Notes: a model not told the origin generated them from the sequence alone. 64,000 bases of DNA from Streptomyces sp. SLBN-118 (GCF_006715635.1 NZ_VFNP01000002.1:2480001-2544000); one strand, 5' to 3'. Shown: positions 8,443-17,454, counted from the stretch's first letter. Numbers and translations are program-made.

Positions 8443-8902
8443 GAGAGCCTTTCGGGAAACCGAAGGGCGCGCTCGGGAGGGGCGGTCACCCAGGACGTGT
8501 GACCGCGGGGTCCTGAGATGAGAGCACCCGGCCTGCGACAGCGGTAATGCGTCTCACCTCCTCGGTCCGTCCACGTCATGCGGAGACGGCAACCCTACCC
8601 GAGCGGGGCTGTTCCTGACCGGGGCTCCTCCCGGACCCCGCGCCTCGGACTCCCCAGTCCGGTGTTGGGGACAAACGGCCGAAGGTCGCATACGGGGCTC
8701 CGGGGGCGGAGCCCGGTTCGGGCTGGGGGCACCTCCCACGGCCGCCAGGCCGGAGGGGAAGGCAGGCAGGGTGACAAGCCCCGCCCCAGGCGCACCGTAC
8801 GCCCCGCCCTCACACCCGCCACCCCGCCGCGCTGAGCGCAGCGTTCCCCCGGGGAAACAGCCCCGCACCTGCGGGGTAACACCGACCCCGCACGCTGCGG
8901 TC
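8443..8902. other. Divergent intergenic region before the nitrite-reduction genes
   Basis: This 460-base gap separates two divergent genes and holds no convincing gene. It contains perfect small hairpins: stem CGGACT with loop CCCC at 8647-8662, and an 8-bp stem GGGCTCCG with loop GGGG at 8695-8714. They are terminator-like in form, yet neither flanking gene ends here. The candidate GlnR site described separately lies at its right edge. Confidence 0.6.
8843..8880 (+). promoter_or_regulatory. Candidate GlnR binding site upstream of the nitrite reductase operon
   Basis: Four pentamers spaced by exactly six bases: GTTCC (8843-8847), GAAAC (8854-8858), GCACC (8865-8869), GTAAC (8876-8880). They fit the GlnR layout gTnAC-n6-GaAAC-n6-GtnAC-n6-GaAAC at 16 of 18 specified positions or slightly fewer depending on how the degenerate base is counted, with the second box perfect. 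The site ends 22 bases before the ATG of the first gene. GlnR regulation of nirB in Streptomyces is established knowledge; this site is inference from sequence. Confidence 0.55.
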
Positions 8903-10081
8903 ATGGCATCAGGAACCGTGGTGATCGGCAGTGGGACGGCAGGCGCGCAACTCGCGCGGCAGCTCGTCGCCGCCGGCGCGCCCGTCACCGTACTCGGTGA
9001 GGAGCCGCACGCGCCGTACAACCGCCTGCTGCTCGCGGAAGTGCTCGCGGGGCGCTACGCCCCGGAGGTGATCGCCCTGCCCGCCGTGCCGGTGCGCCGG
9101 GGTGTGCGGGCCAGTGCCATCGACCGGGAGCGGCGGCTGGTGCTCTGTGAGGACGGGACTCCGGTGCCGTACGACCGCCTCGTCCTCGCGACCGGCTCGA
9201 ACCCCGTGCTGCCCGCGCTGCGCGGGATCAGCCAGGGCCTCCCGGAGGGCGTGCATCCGTTCCGTACGCTCGACGACTGCGCGGCCCTGTCCGCCGCCGT
9301 ACGTCCCGGGATCCGGGCCGTCGTCGTCGGCGGGGGGCTGCTCGGAGTCTCCGCGGCCCGGGCGCTGGCCGAGCGGGGCGCGAAGGTCGTTCTGGCCCAG
9401 CAGGGCGAGCGCCTCATGGAGCGCCAACTCGATGTCTCCGCCTCGCAGCTGGTCCGCGCCCACCTCGAAGCGATGGGCGTGGAGGTGCACACCGAGTGCC
9501 GGGTGCGCGGACTGCGCGGCACGGACGTCGAGCTCGCAGACGGATACGTGCTGGACGCGGAACTCGTCGTCCTCGCCTGCGGGGTGCGCCCGCGGACCAA
9601 GCTCGCCCAGGACGCCGGACTCGACGTCCGCAAGGGCATAGTCGTCGACGACGAACTGCGCACCTCCGACCCGTACATCCACGCCGTCGGCGACTGTGCC
9701 GAGCACGAGGGGCGGGTGTACGGGCTCGCGGGTCCGGCCCTCGAACAGGCCGATGTACTGGCCTGCCTGCTCACCGGGAAGCCCGCCCGCTACACGGGCA
9801 CCCGCGCCCTGACCCGGCTGACCCTCAACGGTCCCGGCGCGCTCGATCTGGCCGCGTTCGGCGACCCGACCCCGCGCCCCGGGGACGACGTCGTCCAGCT
9901 CGCCGACGCCACCCGCGGCGCCTACCGCAAGGTCGTCGTCCGCGGGGACCGGCTCGTCGGCGGGGTGCTGCTCGGGGATCTCGCCGCGGTCGGCGCGCTC
10001 GCCCGGGCCTGGGAGGGCGACGACGCCCTGCCGGAGACGGTCCCCCTGCTCCACCTGCTCACCAATGATGGAGGCCTCTGA
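8903..10081 (+). CDS. NAD(P)/FAD-dependent oxidoreductase of nitrate/nitrite assimilation
   Basis: A 392-residue pyridine-nucleotide-disulfide-type oxidoreductase matching the N-terminal flavin module of NirB but without its Fe-S or siroheme domains. It shows the FAD-binding VVIGSGTAGAQLARQL at the N-terminus, YDRLVLATGSNPVLP near residue 90, the NAD-binding VVVGGGLLGVSAARAL near 140 and the FAD-contacting HAVGDCAEHEGRVYG near 260. It probably passes electrons from NAD(P)H to NasA, which lacks its own reductase domain; this is inferred. Its TGA lies 1 base before the ATG of nirB, so the genes are co-transcribed. The ATG was chosen at the family's glycine-rich start. Confidence 0.88.
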   Translation: MASGTVVIGSGTAGAQLARQLVAAGAPVTVLGEEPHAPYNRLLLAEVLAGRYAPEVIALPAVPVRRGVRASAIDRERRLVLCEDGTPVPYDRLVLATGSNPVLPALRGISQGLPEGVHPFRTLDDCAALSAAVRPGIRAVVVGGGLLGVSAARALAERGAKVVLAQQGERLMERQLDVSASQLVRAHLEAMGVEVHTECRVRGLRGTDVELADGYVLDAELVVLACGVRPRTKLAQDAGLDVRKGIVVDDELRTSDPYIHAVGDCAEHEGRVYGLAGPALEQADVLACLLTGKPARYTGTRALTRLTLNGPGALDLAAFGDPTPRPGDDVVQLADATRGAYRKVVVRGDRLVGGVLLGDLAAVGALARAWEGDDALPETVPLLHLLTNDGGL

Positions 10082-10082
10082 C

Positions 10083-12680
10083 ATGACCGCTATGACCACC
10101 CCCACGACTCCCACGATCGTGGTCGTCGGCCATGGCATGGTCGGCCAGCGTTTCCTGGAGGCACTCGCCGAGCGCGGTGCGGCCGGGCGGGCGCGGATCG
10201 TCGTGCTGTGCGAGGAGCCTCGCGCCGCCTACGACCGCGTTCAGCTCACCTCGTACTTCTCCGGCCGCACACCCGACGAACTCTCCCTCGTCGAGGGCGA
10301 CTTCATCGAGCGGCACGGTATCGAACTGCATCTGGACGACCCGGCCGAGACGATCGACAGGGCGGCGCGCACGGTCACCTCGCGTGTCGGCCGCACCTTC
10401 ACGTACGACACGCTCGTCCTCGCCACCGGTTCGTACCCCTTCGTCCCACCGGTGCCGAACAAGGACGCCGAGGGCTGCTTCGTCTACCGCACGATCGAGG
10501 ATCTGCTGGCGATCGAGGAGTACGCCAAGACGGCCCGCACGGGCGCGGTCGTCGGCGGCGGGCTGCTCGGTCTGGAGGCGGCGGGCGCGCTCAAGGGACT
10601 CGGGCTGAAGACGCACATCGTGGAGTTCGCGCCCCGTCTGATGCCGGCGCAGGTCGACGACGGCGGTGGGGCCGCGCTGCTGCGCACCATCGAAGGCATG
10701 GGGCTGACCGTCCACACCGGTACCGGCACGCAGGAGATCACCGTCGACGAGGCGGGCGCCGTGAACGGCATGGCCCTGTCGGACGGTTCGGTCCTGGACA
10801 CCGATCTCGTCGTCTTCTCGGCGGGTGTACGGCCCCGGGACCAGCTCGGCCGTGATGCGGGTCTCGCGATCGGCGAGCGCGGCGGCATCGTGGTCGACGA
10901 GCAGTGCCGCACCTCCGACCCCGCCGTCTTCGCGATCGGCGAGTGCGCGCTGGCGTCGGACGGCCGGGTGTACGGACTGGTCGCGCCCGGCTACGAGATG
11001 GCCGAGACGGCGGCGGCCACGATCACCGAGGACGCCCGCAGTTTCACCGGCGCCGACATGTCCACCAAGCTCAAGCTCCTCGGCGTGGACGTGGCCTCGT
11101 TCGGCGACGCGCACGGCGCGGCGGAGGGCTGCCTGGACGTCGTGTACTCCGACTCCCGCTCCGGCGTCTACAAGAAGCTGGTGATCGGCAGCGAGGGCGA
11201 ACTCCTCGGCGGCGTACTGGTCGGCGACGCCGACGCGTACGGCATGCTGCGCCCGCTCACGGGCTCCGTCCCGCCCATCTCGCCCGAGCAGCTCGTGCTG
11301 CCCGCGGGAATCGGCGCCCCGGCGGCGCTCGGCCCCTCCGCGCTGCCCGACGACGCCGTCATCTGCTCCTGCCACAACGTCACCAAGGGCACCATCCGCG
11401 GTGCGGTCACCGAGCATTCCTGCACGACGGTGCCCGAGGTGAAGAAGTGCACCAAGGCCGGTACGGGCTGCGGCAGTTGCGTCAAGGTGCTCGGCCAGCT
11501 GGTCAACGCCGAACTGGAGGCCTCGGGCGTCGAGGTCGACAAGGGCCTGTGCGGCTGCTTCGGGCAGAGCCGTCAGGAGCTGTACGAGATCGTGCACACG
11601 CTGCGCCTCACCTCGTACCAGGAGATCCTGGACCGGCACGGCCGGGAGACGGCCCGCGGCGGCAACGGCTGCGAGATCTGCAAGCCGGCCATCGGCTCGA
11701 TCATCGCCTCGCTGGCCCCGACGATCGGCGCGGGCGGCTATGTGCTGGACGGCGAGCAGGCCGCGCTCCAGGACACCAACGACCACTTCCTCGCCAATAT
11801 GCAGAAGAACGGCTCGTACTCGATCGTGCCGCGCATCCCCGGCGGTGAGATCACCCCCGAGAAGCTGATCGTGATCGGCGAGGTGGCCCGCGACTACGGC
11901 CTCTACACGAAGATCACGGGTGGCCAGCGGATCGACCTCTTCGGCGCCCGGGTGGACCAACTGCCGCAGATCTGGGCCCGGCTGGTCGACGCGGGCTTCG
12001 AGTCGGGGCACGCCTACGGCAAGGCGCTGCGCACCGTGAAGTCCTGTGTGGGGCAGACCTGGTGCCGCTACGGCGTACAGGACTCGGTCAGGATGGCGAT
12101 CGACCTGGAGCTGCGTTACCGGGGCCTGCGCTCCCCGCACAAGCTCAAGTCCGCGGTCTCCGGCTGCCAGCGCGAGTGCGCGGAGGCACAGAGCAAGGAC
12201 TTTGGCGTCATCGCCACGGCCAACGGCTGGAATCTGTACGTCGGCGGCAACGGCGGCGCGACACCGCGCCACGCCGATCTGCTCGCGCAGGATCTCTCCG
12301 ACGCCGAACTGGTCCGGCTGATCGACCGGTTCCTGATGTTCTACATCCGTACCGCCGACCGTCTCGAGCGCACGTCGACCTGGCTGGAGCGGATCGAGGG
12401 CGGCCTCGATCACGTACGGGACGTGGTGGTCCATGACTCGCTGGGCATCTGCGTCGAGCTGGAGTCGCTGATGGCGGACCATGTCGCGAACTACCGCGAC
12501 GAGTGGTCCGAGACCATCAACGACCCTGAGCGGCTGCGCCGTTTCGTCTCCTTCGTCAACGCACCCGACGTCCCGGACCCGACGGTGAAGTTCGTGCCCG
12601 AGCGCGACCAGGTCAAGCCCGACCTGCCGCTGTTGTCCATCCGTCCGCTGAAAGCCCTGGAAGGTAGCGCCGCCCGATGA
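10083..12680 (+). CDS. nirB: Nitrite reductase [NAD(P)H] large subunit
   Basis: An 865-residue NirB that reduces nitrite to ammonium in the cytosol. Domains in order: FAD/NAD reductase module (residues 1-410, with IVVVGHGMVGQRFLEAL and GAVVGGGLLGLEAAGAL), BFD-type [2Fe-2S] segments around 426-560 (ICSCHN ... GTGCGSC, then GNGCEIC), and the siroheme/[4Fe-4S] core with SCVGQTWC near 653 and SGCQREC near 694. Length is normal. GGAGG eight bases upstream selects this ATG over one 18 bases earlier. The stop overlaps the nirD start in ATGA. Confidence 0.96.
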   Translation: MTAMTTPTTPTIVVVGHGMVGQRFLEALAERGAAGRARIVVLCEEPRAAYDRVQLTSYFSGRTPDELSLVEGDFIERHGIELHLDDPAETIDRAARTVTSRVGRTFTYDTLVLATGSYPFVPPVPNKDAEGCFVYRTIEDLLAIEEYAKTARTGAVVGGGLLGLEAAGALKGLGLKTHIVEFAPRLMPAQVDDGGGAALLRTIEGMGLTVHTGTGTQEITVDEAGAVNGMALSDGSVLDTDLVVFSAGVRPRDQLGRDAGLAIGERGGIVVDEQCRTSDPAVFAIGECALASDGRVYGLVAPGYEMAETAAATITEDARSFTGADMSTKLKLLGVDVASFGDAHGAAEGCLDVVYSDSRSGVYKKLVIGSEGELLGGVLVGDADAYGMLRPLTGSVPPISPEQLVLPAGIGAPAALGPSALPDDAVICSCHNVTKGTIRGAVTEHSCTTVPEVKKCTKAGTGCGSCVKVLGQLVNAELEASGVEVDKGLCGCFGQSRQELYEIVHTLRLTSYQEILDRHGRETARGGNGCEICKPAIGSIIASLAPTIGAGGYVLDGEQAALQDTNDHFLANMQKNGSYSIVPRIPGGEITPEKLIVIGEVARDYGLYTKITGGQRIDLFGARVDQLPQIWARLVDAGFESGHAYGKALRTVKSCVGQTWCRYGVQDSVRMAIDLELRYRGLRSPHKLKSAVSGCQRECAEAQSKDFGVIATANGWNLYVGGNGGATPRHADLLAQDLSDAELVRLIDRFLMFYIRTADRLERTSTWLERIEGGLDHVRDVVVHDSLGICVELESLMADHVANYRDEWSETINDPERLRRFVSFVNAPDVPDPTVKFVPERDQVKPDLPLLSIRPLKALEGSAAR

Positions 12681-13027
12681 CGATCGCCCCCGAGAAGACG
12701 CAAACGCAGGTCCGGCTCCGCGTGGGCCAGGAGTGGGTCGAACTCTGCGCGCTGTCCCTGCTGACGCCGGGACGCGGAGCTGCGGCCCTGCTGCCCGACG
12801 GCACCCAGGCGGCGGTCTTCGTGGACCGCGAGGGCGTCGCCTACGCCATCGACAACCGGGACCCGTTCACCGGTGCCCAGGTCCTCTCCCGCGGACTGCT
12901 CGGCTCGTCGGCCGCCGGCCCCTTCGTCGCGTCGCCGCTGCTCAAGCAGCGCTTCGACCTGCGGACCGGTCGCTGTCTGGACGACGACTCGGTGTCGGTG
13001 ACGGCGTACGAGGTGCGCGTGGGGTGA
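12677..13027 (+). CDS. nirD: Nitrite reductase [NAD(P)H] small subunit
   Basis: A 116-residue NirD, the Rieske-fold small subunit of assimilatory nitrite reductase. The fold's VELCALSLLTPGRGAAALL and VAYAIDNRDPFTGAQVLSRGLLG blocks are present, while the Cys/His pairs that bind a Rieske cluster are absent, as is normal for NirD. Translation is coupled to nirB by an ATGA overlap. It is the last gene of the operon. Confidence 0.93.
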   Translation: MTIAPEKTQTQVRLRVGQEWVELCALSLLTPGRGAAALLPDGTQAAVFVDREGVAYAIDNRDPFTGAQVLSRGLLGSSAAGPFVASPLLKQRFDLRTGRCLDDDSVSVTAYEVRVG

Positions 13028-13124
13028 GCGGCCCGCCGCGCTCTGCCTGACATCCGCTGACGCGGGAGGGGCGACCGGATCAGATCTGGGCGCCGACAGT
13101 GGCTCCCCGGCCCGATCGTTCATA

Positions 13125-13164
13125 GGCTGAACTCAACCCAGTTTCCTTATTGAGGAGTTCAGCC
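13125..13164 (+). promoter_or_regulatory. Inverted repeat enclosing the ribosome site of the SDR gene
   Basis: Perfect 10-base arms GGCTGAACTC (13125-13134) and GAGTTCAGCC (13155-13164) flank a 20-base spacer; the right arm ends on the base before the ATG and takes in part of the GAGGAG ribosome site. If transcribed it would fold and hide the ribosome site; as DNA it could be an operator. Confidence 0.5.
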
Positions 13165-14100
13165 ATGTGGGGCTGGAACGCGAGCGACATACCGGACCAG
13201 GACGGGCGCACCGCCGTGGTCACCGGAGCCAACAGCGGCCTCGGACTCATCACGGCACGGGAGCTGGCCCGCCGCGGCGCGCGAGTGATTCTCGCCTGCC
13301 GCAGCGAGGCACGTGGCAAGGAGGCCGAGGCCCACATAGCGGGCCGGGTGCCGGGCGCGAAGGTGGAGTTCAGCCCGCTGGACCTGGCGGATCTCGCCTC
13401 GGTACGGGAGTTCGCGGCGCGCTACCCGTACGACGGCCTCCATCTGCTCATCAACAACGCGGGTGTGATGGCCCTTCCGTACGGGAAGACGGCCGACGGC
13501 TTCGAGACGCAGTTCGGCGTCAACCACCTCGGGCACTTCGCGCTGACCGGGCTGCTGATGCCGAAGCTGCTGCGTACACCGGGTGCGCGGGTGGTGGGTG
13601 TGTCCAGCTTCATGCACGCCATGGCGGGCGTCGACATGGGCGATCTCAACAGCGAGCGCCGCTACAGCCCCTGGACCGCCTACTCCCGCACCAAGACGGC
13701 GAACCTGCTCTTCGTGCACGAGCTGGCCAGGCGGCTCGCGACGGCGAGCTCCGAGGTCGTCGCTGCCGCCGCCCACCCCGGCTACTCGAACACCAACCTG
13801 CAGACCGCGGGCGCACGCATGGAGGGCAAGAAGGCGAAGGAGCAGTTCATGGTGGTCGGCAACCGGCTGTTCGCGCAGTCCGCCGAGTCGGGTGCGCTGC
13901 CGATCCTGTACGCGGCCACGGCCCCGGGGGTGCGGCCCGACTCCTTCACCGGGCCGAGGCTGCTCGGCTGGCGCGGTGGACCCGCGCCGTCGTGGCGGCT
14001 CAGCCATTCGAAGAACGACGCCACGGGTGAGCGGCTGTGGGTCGCGTCCGAGCAGCTGACCGGTGTGACGTACGAGGGCCTCAGGTCCTCCGTGTCCTGA
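13165..14100 (+). CDS. Short-chain dehydrogenase/reductase
   Basis: A 311-residue classical-to-retinol-dehydrogenase-like SDR. The cofactor motif TGANSGLG is at residues 20-27, NNAG near 100, the catalytic Ser in VGVSSFMHAM near 150, and YSRTK (Tyr173, Lys177) completes the active site. RSEARGK after the second beta strand suggests NADP preference. TGAGGAG eight bases upstream fixes the ATG. The ribosome site is embedded in a perfect inverted repeat. The substrate cannot be read from the sequence; the next gene is a P450 but is behind its own palindrome, so a shared pathway is not shown. Confidence 0.9.
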   Translation: MWGWNASDIPDQDGRTAVVTGANSGLGLITARELARRGARVILACRSEARGKEAEAHIAGRVPGAKVEFSPLDLADLASVREFAARYPYDGLHLLINNAGVMALPYGKTADGFETQFGVNHLGHFALTGLLMPKLLRTPGARVVGVSSFMHAMAGVDMGDLNSERRYSPWTAYSRTKTANLLFVHELARRLATASSEVVAAAAHPGYSNTNLQTAGARMEGKKAKEQFMVVGNRLFAQSAESGALPILYAATAPGVRPDSFTGPRLLGWRGGPAPSWRLSHSKNDATGERLWVASEQLTGVTYEGLRSSVS

Positions 14101-14176
14101 GACCGCGTCCGGCGGGATGAGAAGGAGCCAGCGAACCGGCTCCAGGTTTGGGCTATTTGGCCGAAGTGTGCGTGGA

Positions 14177-14203
14177 CCATTAGATGCCCGGGGCATCTAA
14201 TGG
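14177..14203. promoter_or_regulatory. 27-bp near-perfect palindrome upstream of the P450 gene
   Basis: Arms CCATTAGATGCC (14177-14188) and GGCATCTAATGG (14192-14203) are exact reverse complements around a CGG centre. It is far more AT-rich than its surroundings and ends 37 bases before the P450 start. Its form is that of an operator for a dimeric regulator; which regulator is unknown. Confidence 0.65.
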
Positions 14204-14240
14204 GGACCGGCAAAGCGGACTCTTCGCTCGCGAGGTCACC

Positions 14241-15488
14241 ATGACAGAGCCCATCCCCGCAGCACTCATCCCCGCAGCAGCCCTCACTACGGAAACGGGA
14301 TCCGGGCAACCGGTCCCGTTCCCGCAGGACCGCAGTTGCCCCTACCACCCGCCCACCCCCTACGCCCCGTTACGCGACGCGCGCCCACTCTCCCGGGTCT
14401 CGCTCTACAACGGCCGCTCCGTGTGGGTCGTCACCGGGCACGCCACCGCGCGTGAGCTACTGGCCGACCCCCGGCTGTCCACCAACCGCGAGAACCACGG
14501 CTTCCCGAAGCCCACCGAGCGCTTCGCCGCGCTCACCAACCGCCGCGTCGCACTTCTGGGCGTCGACGATCCCGAGCACGGCGTCCAGCGGCGGATGCTG
14601 ATCCCCAGCTTCACCCTCAGGCGCGCCACCGCGCTGCGACCGCAGATCCAGCGGACCGTGGACCGGCTGCTCGACACGATGATCGCGCAGGGACCGCCGG
14701 CCGAGTTGGTGAGCGCCTTCGCGCTGCCGGTGCCGTCGATGGTGATCTGCGCCCTGCTCGGTGTCCCGTACGCCGACCACGCATTCTTCGAGGAACAGTC
14801 GCGCAGGCTGCTGCGCGGACCGTCCGCGGCGGACACCGAGGATGCGCGCGACCAGCTGGACGAGTACTTCGGCGCCCTGATCGACCGCAAGCGCGAGGAG
14901 CCGGGCGACGGTCTGCTCGACGAGCTCATCCAGCAGCAGTCGGCCGAAGGGGCTGTGGACCGCCACGAGTTGATCAGCCTGGCCACGGTCCTGCTGGTCG
15001 CGGGCCACGAGACCACGGCGAACATGATCTCGCTGGGTACTTTCACCCTGCTCCAGCACCCGGAGCAGCTGGCAGAGCTGCGCCGGCAGGACTCCCTGAT
15101 GCCCACCGCCGTCGAGGAGTTGCTGCGGTTCCTGTCGATCGCCGACGGGATGCTGCGGGTGGCGACCGACGACATCGAGGTGGCCGGAACGACGGTCCGG
15201 GCCGGCGACGGCGTCGTCTTCTCGACGTCCCTGATCAACCGGGACACCGCCGCCTACCCGGAGCCCGACGCACTGGACTGGCACCGCTCGCCCCGCCACC
15301 ATGTCGCGTTCGGCTACGGCATCCACCAGTGCCTGGGGCAGAACCTGGCCCGGGCGGAGATGGAGATCGCGCTGCGTACGCTCTTCGACCGGCTGCCCGG
15401 ACTGCGGCTCGCGGCTCCGGCCGAGCACATCCCCTTCAAACCGGGCGACACCATCCAGGGGATGCTCGAACTCCCCGTGGCCTGGTAG
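14241..15488 (+). CDS. Cytochrome P450, CYP105-like
   Basis: A 415-residue soluble P450 monooxygenase. The I-helix oxygen motif AGHETT is at residues 254-259, the ExxR motif in VEELLRF near 293, and the haem-binding loop FGYGIHQCLGQNLAR has the ligand Cys364. The overall sequence, including SCPYHPP and LSTNRENHGFP near the N-terminus, resembles the CYP105 family of Streptomyces, which oxidise xenobiotics and polyketides. A ferredoxin gene follows 5 bases after the stop and would supply electrons. The ATG at MTEPIPAA is preferred over an upstream ATG inside the palindrome. No substrate can be assigned. Confidence 0.93.
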   Translation: MTEPIPAALIPAAALTTETGSGQPVPFPQDRSCPYHPPTPYAPLRDARPLSRVSLYNGRSVWVVTGHATARELLADPRLSTNRENHGFPKPTERFAALTNRRVALLGVDDPEHGVQRRMLIPSFTLRRATALRPQIQRTVDRLLDTMIAQGPPAELVSAFALPVPSMVICALLGVPYADHAFFEEQSRRLLRGPSAADTEDARDQLDEYFGALIDRKREEPGDGLLDELIQQQSAEGAVDRHELISLATVLLVAGHETTANMISLGTFTLLQHPEQLAELRRQDSLMPTAVEELLRFLSIADGMLRVATDDIEVAGTTVRAGDGVVFSTSLINRDTAAYPEPDALDWHRSPRHHVAFGYGIHQCLGQNLARAEMEIALRTLFDRLPGLRLAAPAEHIPFKPGDTIQGMLELPVAW

Positions 15489-15493
15489 CCGCC

Positions 15494-15697
15494 ATGGGGA
15501 GTGGCAGCGGTATCGGCATCGACAAGGACAGGTGCATCGGCGCGGGGCAGTGCGCGCTGACGGCGCCCGAGGTGTTCACCCAGGACGACGACGGACTGAG
15601 CACGCTGCTGCCGGGCCGCGAGGAGGGCGGCAGTCCGCTCGTACGGGAGGCGGCCCGGGCCTGCCCGGTCGGAGCGATCACGGTCCCGGAGGACTGA
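15494..15697 (+). CDS. P450-associated [3Fe-4S]-type ferredoxin
   Basis: A 67-residue ferredoxin. Cys14, Cys20 and Cys57 (RCIGAGQC and ACPVGA) give the three-cysteine pattern of the small actinomycete ferredoxins that serve CYP105 P450s. It begins 5 bases after the P450 stop, so the two are co-transcribed and very likely function as a pair, with a ferredoxin reductase supplied from elsewhere (one is encoded at 43241). Confidence 0.92.
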   Translation: MGSGSGIGIDKDRCIGAGQCALTAPEVFTQDDDGLSTLLPGREEGGSPLVREAARACPVGAITVPED

Positions 15698-15784
15698 AGT
15701 ACGACCGGCTCCTCGTCGGGCGGTATCACCTACAAGGTGACGGGTCCCTTCAGCAGCGCCGCCACCGGGCTCAGCAGGGCCCTG

Positions 15785-16777
15785 TCAGCCCGCGGCCTCC
15801 GCTGTAGCGCCGCCCCTCAGCAGGGCGGCGCCCAGCGGGGTGACCGTGTGCAGGACGGCATTGCCGTGGCGCAGGGTCACCACCAGGCCCGCCTCGCGCA
15901 GGACCGCCGCGTGCTGGCTGGCGGAGGCGAGCGACACCCCTGCCCTGCGGGCGAGTTCACTGGTCGTACAGCCGTAGCGAATGGCCTGAAGGACGACCGA
16001 GCGGGTGTGGCCGACGAGCTTGCCGAGCGAGGGGTCGCCCGACTCGCCGAAGGCCGGTGCGCAGCTGTGGGCCGCGGGATAGACGAGCACCGGCGGAAGG
16101 CCGGTGTCGCGGTAGACCACGGGGGTGCCCCGGCAGAAGAACGACGGCTGGAGCAGCAACCCCCGCCCGTTCAGATGCAGTTCGCGCTCGGCGGGATAGT
16201 CGGCCTCCAGCACCGGCGCCCGCCAGCGCAGCACCGGCGGCAGTGAGGCGAGCAGTTCTCCGGCGCCGCCGTCCAGCAGAGCGCGGCCGCGTACCGCACG
16301 GTCCGCCTCGACCGTGGCCTGGATGTGCGGCCAGTACGGTTCGATGGCGGCCCGGTGGTAGCTGCGCAGCGCGCCGACGAGACCGGCGAGCGCCTCGGGT
16401 CTGCCCTCCGCGAGGGCGGAGAGCCGGCCGGGCAGCCCGGGCGCGGCAGCCCGTCCCGCGGCGGCCAGGGCGAGTTCGGAGTGCAGCCGGCCCGGCGGGG
16501 TGGCCCGCAGGGCCTCCAGGCTCGCCTCCAGCCCGCAGGCGCCCTCTGAGGGCGTCAGAAAGTCGGGGAAATAGCCCCGCGGCGGAACCAGCGCGGCCAG
16601 CAGGCGCGTTTCACCACTCAACCGGACACGGGTTTCCGCGCGCCATTCGCCGAACATCAGGGCGCGCCTGCGCTCCCTCAATCGATGAAAGCTCAGAATG
16701 GCTTCCCACAGAACATCCGGTCTGGCCGCCATCCGAACTCTGGCTAGGTCATCCCCAGTGAAATGGATACGCAGCAC
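15785..16777 (-). CDS. ArsR-family winged-helix regulator with large N-terminal domain
   Basis: A 330-residue protein whose last about 80 residues are an ArsR-type winged helix (LVGHTRSVVLQAIRYGCTTSELARRAGVSLASASQHAAVLREAGLV). The preceding 240 residues match the DUF5937-like sensory region found in Streptomyces ArsR-type proteins. There is no CxC metal motif, so metal sensing is unlikely. A GTG start with a G-rich ribosome site upstream was chosen. It converges on the ferredoxin gene; whether it regulates the P450 is not known. Confidence 0.82.
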   Translation of the reverse strand: MLRIHFTGDDLARVRMAARPDVLWEAILSFHRLRERRRALMFGEWRAETRVRLSGETRLLAALVPPRGYFPDFLTPSEGACGLEASLEALRATPPGRLHSELALAAAGRAAAPGLPGRLSALAEGRPEALAGLVGALRSYHRAAIEPYWPHIQATVEADRAVRGRALLDGGAGELLASLPPVLRWRAPVLEADYPAERELHLNGRGLLLQPSFFCRGTPVVYRDTGLPPVLVYPAAHSCAPAFGESGDPSLGKLVGHTRSVVLQAIRYGCTTSELARRAGVSLASASQHAAVLREAGLVVTLRHGNAVLHTVTPLGAALLRGGATAEAAG

Positions 16778-16849
16778 CGAACCCCCCTGTTGCATCCGCA
16801 ATCGCCCCCACCACTGAGTATGCATGCAATCACAGGACGTTACCACGGT

Positions 16850-16869
16850 GTTTCAGCCACAGTTGAAAC
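16850..16869. promoter_or_regulatory. GTTTCA-n8-TGAAAC inverted repeat upstream of the ArsR-type gene
   Basis: Arms GTTTCA (16850-16855) and TGAAAC (16864-16869) lie about 75 bases upstream of the regulator start. The element could be an autoregulatory operator; only the symmetry is observed. Confidence 0.3.
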
Positions 16870-17023
16870 GCCTCGCGAGGGTCGGGTGCCAACCGAAAGG
16901 CTGTACGACGTCGGGCAGGAAATCATCTGTCTCCGATGGACGCAGCGAAGACCGTGGGGGGCTTTGCGCGTCCGGCGGCGGGCGACAGAGGGTTGCGGCT
17001 CCCTGTCCGGCACGGGTAATGGG

Positions 17024-17057
17024 GCGCGGCCTGTGGATGGGGATCCACAGGCCGCGC
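17024..17057. terminator. Perfect 15-bp stem hairpin
   Basis: Stem GCGCGGCCTGTGGAT (17024-17038) pairs perfectly with 17043-17057 across a GGGG loop. It lies beyond the 3' end of ppdK on the minus strand and upstream of the ArsR-type gene, so it would insulate the two units. It has no U-tract, as is usual in Streptomyces. Confidence 0.65.
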
Positions 17058-17150
17058 TCCGCCCGTTGTTTGCGCAGTAAATGGCAGAAATTCGGTTCTT
17101 GGTAACGGTACGGAATTCAACATGGACTTTCCAACAACCTTGAAATAAGC

Positions 17151-17189
17151 GGAAGAGGCGGGTGCCCCGCACAGGCGCCCGCCTCTTCC
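17151..17189. terminator. Strong hairpin terminator downstream of ppdK
   Basis: GGAAGAGGCGGGTGCC (17151-17166) pairs with 17174-17189 at 15 of 16 positions plus one G-T wobble, with a 7-base loop. It is the first strong stem after the ppdK stop and the MITE-like element, and is probably its terminator. Confidence 0.7.
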
Positions 17190-17293
17190 TCTTCTGTGTT
17201 CCGGAACCATCACCGGGTCGGTGAGGGTCGTTGCCGATCTCCCGGGTGCCGCCGGGGCGGCCAGGGGAGACCGGTGACGGCTCCGGCGTCCTG

Positions 17294-17454
17294 AGGGCTG
17301 TCCCGCAATACCCGCCGGGCGCGCGACGACAGCTACGGCACCTCGCTGCGTTGTCGAATCACCCGAATACGCCCAGTATGAGGACGACTCTCCGCCTTGC
17401 GATGCACCGCATCTGACGCCGCGCGCTCATCCGCCGGGTATTGGGGGACAGCCC

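Noticed and set aside
10059..12482. Long minus-strand frame opposite nirB
   Set aside because: Antisense shadow; no recognised motif.
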